47,224 nucleotides of DNA from contig DASVDQ010000033.1 of NCBI GenBank assembly GCA_036381035.1, forward strand, positions 1 through 47,224, in the 5' to 3' direction. The stretch comes from Trueperaceae bacterium (GTDB lineage: Bacteria > Deinococcota > Deinococci > Deinococcales > Trueperaceae). The translations under genes were made by a program, and so were the position numbers. The notes below the pieces were generated by a model. That model was not told the origin of the DNA. It made no database searches and saw only the letters and a list, made by a program, of their open reading frames with translations. This document shows positions 41,639 to 47,224 of this stretch, piece after piece; position 1 is the first letter of the stretch; the number at the start of each line of letters is the position of its first letter.

Positions 41639-42775
41639 TCAGCACCACAACGGCTTGCAGCCGCCCCCGTCGTCGTCTCCCCCGCCGCCTCCGCCGCCGT
41701 TGCCGCCGTCGTCGCCCCCACCGTCGCCGCCGGCACCGCCGCCATCGTCACCGCCACCGTCTCCGCCACCGTCGTCACCGCCGGGGTCGCCGGGATCGTC
41801 GGGCGGGTCCTGGGGGTCGCCACCGCCGCCACCGCCTCCGCCGGGACCAGGGCCGACGCCCCCGCTGCCCTCGTTGTCGCAGACGGTGATGCTGGAGACG
41901 GGCCGGGCGTCGTCGCCGAGGCCCGTCAGCTCGACGTAGGAGACGTAGCTGCGGCCCACGCTGCCGCCCTCGTCGGCGGTGGCGAGCGTGACCCTGATGC
42001 GGGAGAGCTCGTACGTGGTGCCGTCGGCGGCCTCGTAGGTCGGCTGCGCGTTGCCGTTCTCGTCCTGGTACGGGGCGGAGAGGACCACCTTGTCGTCGAC
42101 CGAGCTGTACTCGTAGGCGATCGCGAAGTCCGCGAGGTCGAACGCGAAGGGGACGCTCTGCGCTCCGCTGCTGTCCAGGACGATCTGGTAGAGGATCTGG
42201 TCGTCCGGCACGTACTGGAACGTCAGGGCGCGAGCGCTGTAGAGCCGCGTGGCGGGGTCGTACGGGATGGAGATCTCGCAGTTGTTGTGGTTCACGCGGT
42301 CGTTGGTCCCGGGCACGCCGGTGATCTCGGGGATGATCAGCGCCTGGCCCTGGCCGTTGATCATCACGGCCGGGTGACCAACCAGGTCCTGGAGGACCGA
42401 GGGGTCGCTGGCGTAGACGAGCGTGTTGTTCGAGTTCCACCAGCTCTCGCCGGGGCGCGGCAGCACCGTGACGCCGCCGTCGCCGGAGAGGAGCGCGAAC
42501 GATATCGACCTGTCGGTGGACGCGATCGGGAAGTTCGTGATGCCGCCGAGGACCGCGGAGCGGAGCTCCTGGGTGATCACCTCGGTCACGCGGCGCATCT
42601 TCGACTGGGTGTTCGTGGCCTCCTCCTGGAGGCGGTTGACCATCAGCGACTGCACGATGCCGCCGCTCGTGAGGGCGATCACCAGGCCCAGGATCGCCAG
42701 CGCCACGAGCATCTCCACGAGCGTCAGGCCCGCGGAGCGGTCGCCCTTGCCGTTGCGTCGGTAGGTGTGGGTCAT
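41639..42775 (-). CDS. PilW-like minor prepilin with Gly/Asp-rich tail
   Basis: 378 aa. Leader MTHTYRRNGKGDRSAG then LTLVEMLVALAILGLVIALT, with Gly at the cleavage site and Glu5. The head (about residues 60-305) resembles PilW, containing VTEVITQELRSAVLGG and FAFDLADFAIAYEYSS. From about residue 305 a 70-residue tail of Gly, Asp and Pro repeats (GGGDPQDPPDDPGDPGGDDG, DGGGAGGDGGGDDGG) ends in CKPLWC. Such a tail is not part of the PilW family; it is probably flexible, acidic and exposed, and could bind Ca2+ or DNA-linked surfaces, which is speculation. Start ATG 42775; 2 nt after the PilV-like gene. Confidence 0.82.
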   Translation of the reverse strand: MTHTYRRNGKGDRSAGLTLVEMLVALAILGLVIALTSGGIVQSLMVNRLQEEATNTQSKMRRVTEVITQELRSAVLGGITNFPIASTDRSISFALLSGDGGVTVLPRPGESWWNSNNTLVYASDPSVLQDLVGHPAVMINGQGQALIIPEITGVPGTNDRVNHNNCEISIPYDPATRLYSARALTFQYVPDDQILYQIVLDSSGAQSVPFAFDLADFAIAYEYSSVDDKVVLSAPYQDENGNAQPTYEAADGTTYELSRIRVTLATADEGGSVGRSYVSYVELTGLGDDARPVSSITVCDNEGSGGVGPGPGGGGGGGGDPQDPPDDPGDPGGDDGGGDGGGDDGGGAGGDGGGDDGGNGGGGGGGDDDGGGCKPLWC

Positions 42776-42777
42776 GG

Positions 42778-43191
42778 TCAGTCCTGCCTAGCCAGCGTCA
42801 CGCCGGTGACGCAGCGCCTCTGCTCGCCGCCGTAGCAGACCTCGACCTGGTAGCGGAAGAGCGTGGCGGTGCCGACGACGTAGTCGCCGACGTTCTGGAT
42901 GGTCACGCTCATGTCCGAGACCTCCGCGTAGGGGATCGCCGTCAGCTCCGTGATCGCGTCCGCGTCGAGCTCGATGGGCGTGCCGACGTCGGTGAGCACC
43001 GCCAGGTCGTCGCCGCCGGCGATGCGACGGCCGATCGTGTCGAGGACCTGCGACGCCTGGACCTTGAAGTTGCCGGCGCGGCTCTCGCGTAGGCTCGAGG
43101 AGGCGACGGCCGCCAGCATGCCGAGCACGATCCCGCAGATCGCGATGGCCACGACCGTCTCGAGGAGCGTGAGCCCTTGGTTGCCGCGCAT
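42778..43191 (-). CDS. PilV-like minor prepilin (cluster 2)
   Basis: 137 aa. Leader MRGNQG followed by LTLLETVVAIAICGIVLGML, with Gly at -1 and Glu5. The helix continues SSSLRESRAGNFKVQASQVL; the head is small with VEVCYGGEQRRCVTG cysteines at the end. ATG 43191 overlaps the stop of the FimT/GspH-like gene by 1 nt (TGATG). The frame opens upstream, but that overlaps the preceding gene and is not real coding. Confidence 0.85.
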   Translation of the reverse strand: MRGNQGLTLLETVVAIAICGIVLGMLAAVASSSLRESRAGNFKVQASQVLDTIGRRIAGGDDLAVLTDVGTPIELDADAITELTAIPYAEVSDMSVTIQNVGDYVVGTATLFRYQVEVCYGGEQRRCVTGVTLARQD

Positions 43192-43640
43192 CAGCCGCTC
43201 CCCATGGGGCGCGCCTTCACCTCGCCGATGAGCGAGATCTGGACCTCGTAGGCGCCCTCGCCCGTGTCGATGACGAGCGAGTCTGGCAGCGCGTCCAGGG
43301 TGGCCAGGTCCACCTTGCCCGGCGGGGTGAAGCGCAGGATCGGGTTCGGGGCGTTGATGCTGACGCCGGCCGGCACGTCGTACTCGCGCAGAACCTGGTC
43401 GTTGGCGACGTTGACGAGCGCGAGGCCCGTCGCGGTCCTGTGGAGCTCGACCGTGAGGCCGCGAGCCGCCGCGGCGGTGGCGCCCTGCCACACGCTCTGC
43501 TGGAACGTCGCCACGGCGCCCTTGGCGGCCTGACGCTGCGCGGCTTGGCGTCCGTTCGTCACGCCGATCGCCGCGACGGCGGCGAGTATCGCCATCACGA
43601 TGATCAGCTCGAGCAGGGTCATCCCCGAGGGACGCCTCAT
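43191..43640 (-). CDS. GspH/FimT-like pseudopilin (cluster 2, first gene)
   Basis: 149 aa. Leader MRRPSG, then MTLLELIIVMAILAAVAAIG with Glu5, then GRQAAQRQAAKGAVATFQQS, the FimT/GspH helix, and a beta-rich head (VDLATLDALPDSLVIDTGEG). Mature Met+1 instead of Phe+1 is a small departure. The ATG at 43640 overlaps the stop of a 16-codon leader frame and has AGGAGGTG 5 nt before it. First gene of the second four-gene cluster. Confidence 0.87.
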   Translation of the reverse strand: MRRPSGMTLLELIIVMAILAAVAAIGVTNGRQAAQRQAAKGAVATFQQSVWQGATAAAARGLTVELHRTATGLALVNVANDQVLREYDVPAGVSINAPNPILRFTPPGKVDLATLDALPDSLVIDTGEGAYEVQISLIGEVKARPMGSG

Positions 43641-43687
43641 CTGCCACCTCCTGTGACAGTGGCCTCGGTACGCAGAAGCCGTCTCAT
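43637..43687 (-). CDS. 16-codon leader ORF before pilin cluster 2
   Basis: ATG 43687 encodes MRRLLRTEATVTGGGR and stops at TGA 43639-43637, overlapping the pilin ATG (ATGA). It lacks its own strong Shine-Dalgarno. It begins with MRR like the pilin. May couple translation or be chance. Confidence 0.3.
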   Translation of the reverse strand: MRRLLRTEATVTGGGR

Positions 43688-43711
43688 GTTGGACCCCCCT
43701 TACTCACGGGA

Positions 43712-43732
43712 TTCTTACGAAGTTCTTACGAA
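43712..43732 (-). promoter_or_regulatory. 11-bp-period direct repeats upstream of pilin cluster 2
   Basis: Minus strand TTCGTAAGAA occurs at 43732-43723 and again at 43721-43712, one base apart, i.e. one helical turn. It is 70-90 nt before the first pilin gene. TTGGGC-N16-TAAGAA would place the repeats between -35 and -10; TACATT just upstream is another -10 candidate. Likely regulator site. Confidence 0.45.
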
Positions 43733-43798
43733 CGCCCAATGTAGAACCCGACTTCGCGTCACCATCGCGAACCGCTCACAGCGCGCCGGCTCATGAGA

Positions 43799-45214
43799 TC
43801 ACCACGTCCCGGTCGGTGCGTGCCTAGACGCCAGGCCCGCGACCAGCAGCACGACCGCCGCCAGGCTCGCCGCGGGGCCGACCCAGTCCCCGAGCGCCAC
43901 GAACGGGGTCGTGCCCGTGAGGAGCGGGACCTCGTCGACGACGGCCGCGGGCTCGTGGGGCCCCGCCAACCGCAGCACCTCACCCGTGGGCCCGACCAGG
44001 GCGCTCGGCCCCGCCTCGTTAGCGAACACCGCCGCGCGCCCGCTCTCGACGGCGCGCATCACCACCGTGCGCAGGTGGAACCAGGGGGTGGTGGTGAGGC
44101 CGGCGAACGAGTCGTCGGTCAGGTAGGCGAGCAGCTCGGCCCCGCGACGCACGCTCTCGCGGCTCAGTCCGCCGTGGACGCTGTCGAGGCAGACGAAGGG
44201 CGCGACGTAGGCGCCCTGGAGCATCACGGGGTCGCGCGGCCGGCCGTTCGTGTACGGCGCCTCGACCACCGGCACCAGGGCCTGCTTCCTGCCGACGACC
44301 TCGAGGCCGCTGCCGTCCCAGGCGAAGACCGCGTTGTAGAGGCCGTCGCTGGCGTACTCCACGCCGCCGGCGACCGTCACGGGGGCCTCCGAGAGGGCCG
44401 TCCGGTAGGCGGCAGGCAGCGGCGCGTCGCCTATGTCGGGCAGCGTGGTCTCGCCCCAGACGACCAGCTCGGCCCCCGCCAGGGCGGCCTGGCGCGTCAG
44501 GGCGGCGAAGAGGGAGGCGTGCTCAGCGGCGACCTCGTCGGAGAATGGTGCCAGCAGGCGCGCGATGGTGCTCTGCGCCGTCTGCACGACGCCGACCCTC
44601 AGCGCGCCGCCCACCGCCGCGGGGCTTACGCCCGGCACGGGCAGCGCCAGCACGAGGGCCAGCGCCAGGGCCGAGTAGGCGGCCGAGCGGCGGCGTCCGC
44701 TCACGGCCCAGTGGAGGGCGCAGCCGATCAGCGCGGCGGCGAGGGCGGGGCCGCTCGTCCCGGTCCAGGCCGCCAGGTGCCGCAGCGGGGTGTCGGCCTG
44801 CGTGTAGGCGAGCATGCTGAAGGCGGCGTCGCCCCACAGGGCCCGCGAGCCCGCGGCGAGCTCCGCGGCGGTGACGAGCAGCGGCAGCGCCAGCGGCGTG
44901 AGCCTCCCGGCGTACGCGGCCGACGCGCCGACGAGCGCCCAGGCGACGCCGAACACCGCGAGCAGGGCGGGCGTGGACCACCACCGCGCCAGCGACGCGC
45001 TGCCGAAGACCGGCAGCGCCAAGCCGAGCCAGGCGAGCACCGCCAGGCCGGCGGCGGACCAGGGTCGCCTCAGGCCGTCGAGCGCCGCCGATAGCGGCAC
45101 GAACGCCAGCACGGCGGCGAGGCCGAGGCCGCCCCAAGAGCCTGGCCCCCATGGGCGCAACGAGAGCGAGAACAACAGGGCCGCCAGGGCGGCCAGGGCG
45201 ACGCGGCGCGTCAC
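43799..45214 (-). CDS. lnt: Apolipoprotein N-acyltransferase homologue
   Basis: 471 aa. N-terminal half: about six membrane helices (VALAALAALLFSLSLRPWG, VLAWLGLALPVFGSASLA, LALPLLVTAAELAAGSRAL). C-terminal half: carbon-nitrogen hydrolase domain from about residue 215 (GALRVGVVQTAQSTIARLL) with the catalytic Glu in LVVWGETTLPD, Lys in VVGRKQALVPVVEAP and Cys in YVAPFVCLDSVHG. It would add the third acyl chain to lipoproteins at the inner membrane. The usual CYE motif is CLD here, a conservative change near the active site. It ends with one more helix. GTG 45214 overlaps the stop of the small upstream gene (GTGA). Confidence 0.88.
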   Translation of the reverse strand: MTRRVALAALAALLFSLSLRPWGPGSWGGLGLAAVLAFVPLSAALDGLRRPWSAAGLAVLAWLGLALPVFGSASLARWWSTPALLAVFGVAWALVGASAAYAGRLTPLALPLLVTAAELAAGSRALWGDAAFSMLAYTQADTPLRHLAAWTGTSGPALAAALIGCALHWAVSGRRRSAAYSALALALVLALPVPGVSPAAVGGALRVGVVQTAQSTIARLLAPFSDEVAAEHASLFAALTRQAALAGAELVVWGETTLPDIGDAPLPAAYRTALSEAPVTVAGGVEYASDGLYNAVFAWDGSGLEVVGRKQALVPVVEAPYTNGRPRDPVMLQGAYVAPFVCLDSVHGGLSRESVRRGAELLAYLTDDSFAGLTTTPWFHLRTVVMRAVESGRAAVFANEAGPSALVGPTGEVLRLAGPHEPAAVVDEVPLLTGTTPFVALGDWVGPAASLAAVVLLVAGLASRHAPTGTW

Positions 45215-45597
45215 GGTGAGGGCACCGCCGGACCCGCCACGACCCGCGGGTCGAGCACGCGGCGGAGGTAGAGCACCAGGCCCACGCCGGGCTCGTACGC
45301 CTTCACGAAGGTGCGGTCGAGGTCGAGGACGAGGAGCGGTCGCGGCTCGCCTCGCACGTGGACGAGGAACGGCGGGGAGGCCGCGCCGAGCTGCTCGGCG
45401 CTGTCCACGACGGGCGCCGGCAGCGCCGACGCCGCGGGCTCGGGAGCGTCGGCGTCCAGCACGTAGCGCTCGCCGTCGAACGCGTAGCGCTCGGCCTGGC
45501 CGCGCAGGTCCTCCAGGCTGCGCCGGTAGTCGGAGGCGTACGGCACCAGCACGCCCGCCAGACAGGCGATCGTCAGCAGCGCGTAGAGCACTCTCAC
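45211..45597 (-). CDS. Small membrane-anchored protein upstream of lnt
   Basis: 128 aa, no recognised family. A single N-terminal helix or uncleaved signal (MRVLYALLTIACLAGVLVPY) and then a polar part with a strand pattern (PLLVLDLDRTFVKAYEPGVG). Overlaps lnt by 4 nt, so the two are made together. GTG 45597 chosen; GTG two codons later is equally possible. Function unknown. Confidence 0.65.
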   Translation of the reverse strand: MRVLYALLTIACLAGVLVPYASDYRRSLEDLRGQAERYAFDGERYVLDADAPEPAASALPAPVVDSAEQLGAASPPFLVHVRGEPRPLLVLDLDRTFVKAYEPGVGLVLYLRRVLDPRVVAGPAVPSP

Positions 45598-45728
45598 CGG
45601 CAGGAACCCTTACCACGGTCGCGCTTACGGGCTCATGAAGCGTTGCTAGCTTCGTGTCAGATGCGATGTGCGTCACGCAGGCCGTGCGCCTTGGCCTCGA
45701 GCGCGCCGAGCGGGTGGAGGACGTCGCG

Positions 45729-46550
45729 ATGCCCCTCAAGCTGATCGAAGGACAGTACGCACCGGGAGACCCGATATGCGTGGACCTCTCCCCCGACGAC
45801 CTCTCCGCGGCACAGGACTTCTACGCCGCCCTCTTCGGGTGGGAGTTCCAGGACGTGGCCGAGCACCTGTGGGCGATGAAGGGCGGCAGGCTGGCGGCCG
45901 GCTTCGGGATGCTGGAGGCTCTCGACCTCGCCGGCCCCCGCTGGTGGCTGTGCCTGGCTGGCCCCGACCTGAGCGGGCTCACGGAGCGCGCGGCGCGGCG
46001 GGGCGGCTCGGTGAGCGGCCAGGTGGACCTCGGCGGCCTGGGCCACGCCGCGGTGCTCGAGGACCCGGAGGGCGCGACGGCGGTGCTGTGGCACCCCAGG
46101 AAGCTGGAGCCCGGCGCCTTGGGCGCCGCGCACGGCGGCCTGGTATGGAGCGAGCTGATCACGCCAGACCCGCGCCGGGTGGCGGGGTTCTACGAGGAGC
46201 TCTTCGACGTCACGGCCGTGCCGGTCGAGGAGCGCGGCGAGGAGAGCGAGCCCGCCGGGGCGCTGAACCTCGAGCGCAAGGAGCTCGAGGTGCGGCGCAT
46301 GGTCGTGGGCATCGTGCCGGCCGCGGGAGCCGCCAAGGGCACCCAGGTGGGCGCGCGCTGGCGGCCCTACTTCCAGGTCGACGACATCGGCGCGTTCCTC
46401 GAGCACGCCGCCAGCCTCGGCGCCGACGTGGCCGACCGGCGCATGTCGGCCTCGCGCCGCCCGACCGCCGTCATCGTCGACCCGCAGGGCGCGGAGTTCG
46501 GCGTGGTCGAAGGGATGGTCTCGACCCAGGTGGAGGCGACCGAGGGGTAG
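45729..46550 (+). CDS. Two-domain VOC (glyoxalase/dioxygenase fold) protein
   Basis: 273 aa from ATG 45729, preceded by GGAGG at 7 nt (an in-frame GTG at 45654 would add 25 residues). Two VOC modules: the first begins PICVDLSPDDLSAAQDFYAA and LFGWEFQDVAEHLWAM, the second LVWSELITPDPRRVAGFYEE and FDVTAVPVEERG. This is the CFP30B-like group of tandem VOC proteins, mostly of unknown activity. The second half of each module ends in the pattern AVLEDPEGATAVLWHP and AVIVDPQGAEFGVVEG. Transcribed divergently from the lnt gene pair; no partner visible. Confidence 0.88.
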   Translation: MPLKLIEGQYAPGDPICVDLSPDDLSAAQDFYAALFGWEFQDVAEHLWAMKGGRLAAGFGMLEALDLAGPRWWLCLAGPDLSGLTERAARRGGSVSGQVDLGGLGHAAVLEDPEGATAVLWHPRKLEPGALGAAHGGLVWSELITPDPRRVAGFYEELFDVTAVPVEERGEESEPAGALNLERKELEVRRMVVGIVPAAGAAKGTQVGARWRPYFQVDDIGAFLEHAASLGADVADRRMSASRRPTAVIVDPQGAEFGVVEGMVSTQVEATEG

Positions 46551-46676
46551 GAGTAGGCGGCCCCGGCTCTCATCCGCCGCCTGCCGTCCTGCGCTGCTGT
46601 GCGGAATCTTGCGGGAGGCGCGGGCCCATAGTTCTATCATCCGGCTGTCATCTTGGAGACCTCTAGGAGGAGCTGG

Positions 46677-47224
46677 ATGGATCGTCTACTGAAGCGGGGT
46701 GCTGCGGGGCTGCTCCTGATCCTCGCGCTGACCGCGTGCTCCAAGTTCATTCAGCCGGACGAGAACCGGCTGCTCTTCGGCATGGAACCGACGAACGAGC
46801 TGGGCTACGAGGTGGACTCCTCCGGCACCATCACCGTCGAGTCTCGCACCCTGAGGCTCTCGACCCGCGCGGGCGCCCCGCTCACCACGGTCACCGGCTA
46901 CCGCGTCGAGTTCCGCAACCAGAACGGCGTGCTGCTGGGCGCCACCAGCAACGTGCCGCAGTCGCTGAACATCACGGTCCCCGCCGGCTGGCAGTGCACG
47001 ACGCCCGACCCGGTCCTGGGCTGCAACGCCATGTCCGAGGGCGCGAGGCCCGCTCCCGGCGTGCCCGCTACCGTCGCCGGCATCCAGGACCAGTTCCTCA
47101 ACGCCGACATCATCCAGATGCACATCCTCGCCGGCCAGCCGACGGGCTGGTACGCCGACGTGACGCTCTTCTACGACAACGCCAACGGCGCGTTCGAGCA
47201 GACGTACCGCGTCAACATCGCCGT
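46677..47224 (+). CDS. Putative lipoprotein (C-terminus cut by window edge)
   Basis: At least 182 residues. The signal peptide MDRLLKRGAAGLLLILALTA leads to a lipobox LTAC with Cys21. The mature chain is beta-rich and extended (TITVESRTLRLSTRAGAPL, TTVTGYRVEFRNQNGVLLGA, NITVPAGWQC); the QCTTPDPVLGCNAMS segment has a Cys pair. The pattern of short strands suggests an Ig-like or beta-sandwich fold. ATG 46677 is preceded by AGGAGG at 6 nt. No family recognised. Confidence 0.8.
   Translation, partial: MDRLLKRGAAGLLLILALTACSKFIQPDENRLLFGMEPTNELGYEVDSSGTITVESRTLRLSTRAGAPLTTVTGYRVEFRNQNGVLLGATSNVPQSLNITVPAGWQCTTPDPVLGCNAMSEGARPAPGVPATVAGIQDQFLNADIIQMHILAGQPTGWYADVTLFYDNANGAFEQTYRVNIA

Overview
The window is a very GC-rich bacterial chromosome segment, packed with genes, and it fits the phylum Deinococcota, probably a Truepera-like lineage. 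That placement is inferred. It rests on the tmRNA tag GNNTYALAA, which is close to the Deinococcus tag, on many genes whose -10 hexamer (TAnnnT) lies only 5-9 nt before the start codon, and on two minor-pilin clusters in the order of the Thermus pilA1-pilA2-pilA3-comZ competence locus. I see no tRNA, rRNA, CRISPR array, insertion sequence or prophage.

Left part (1-7603, minus strand): two catabolic operons, each headed by a paralogous LLM-class flavin oxidoreductase. The upstream operon adds a cysteine hydrolase (isochorismatase fold) and a carboxymuconolactone decarboxylase-like protein. The downstream operon adds an oligopeptide-type substrate-binding protein, a cupin, an ornithine cyclodeaminase/mu-crystallin homologue and an MmgE/PrpD protein cut by the window edge. 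Both operons start from a TTGACR-N17-TASAST promoter followed by a near-identical 18-bp palindromic operator, so they look like one regulon for an unidentified, probably nitrogen-containing substrate.

7626-16728 (minus): housekeeping run of a DinB-like gene remnant, a small lipoprotein, dxs, another lipoprotein, purD, purN, an MBL-fold hydrolase, a fumarylacetoacetate hydrolase family protein and an ABC-F ATPase, with many 1-4 nt overlaps. 16746-23931: a UgpC/MalK-type ATPase, a Phd/ParE-type toxin-antitoxin pair, a TPR-LuxR regulator, a flavin monooxygenase, the tmRNA gene (ssrA) and, divergent from it, a BMP-type sugar/nucleoside ABC ATPase.

24041-30249: a hairpin-repeat cluster, the first pilin cluster (FimT/GspH, PilV, PilW, ComZ-like), then metY-metX behind a clear SAM-I riboswitch. 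30437-39533: a decayed PAF-acetylhydrolase gene, a methyltransferase, an inositol-monophosphatase family enzyme, an astacin-like protease, an alpha/beta hydrolase, a second hairpin-repeat cluster, an XRE regulator, a small membrane protein overlapping a 660-aa membrane protein with a VWA-like domain, and an SRPBCC protein. 39744-47224: the second pilin cluster, an apolipoprotein N-acyltransferase homologue with a small partner, a two-domain VOC protein and a partial lipoprotein.

Most notable for follow-up: the twin LLM operons with shared operator, the two families of hairpin-repeat clusters, the small-TM/VWA membrane pair, and the duplicated ComZ-like pilin clusters.
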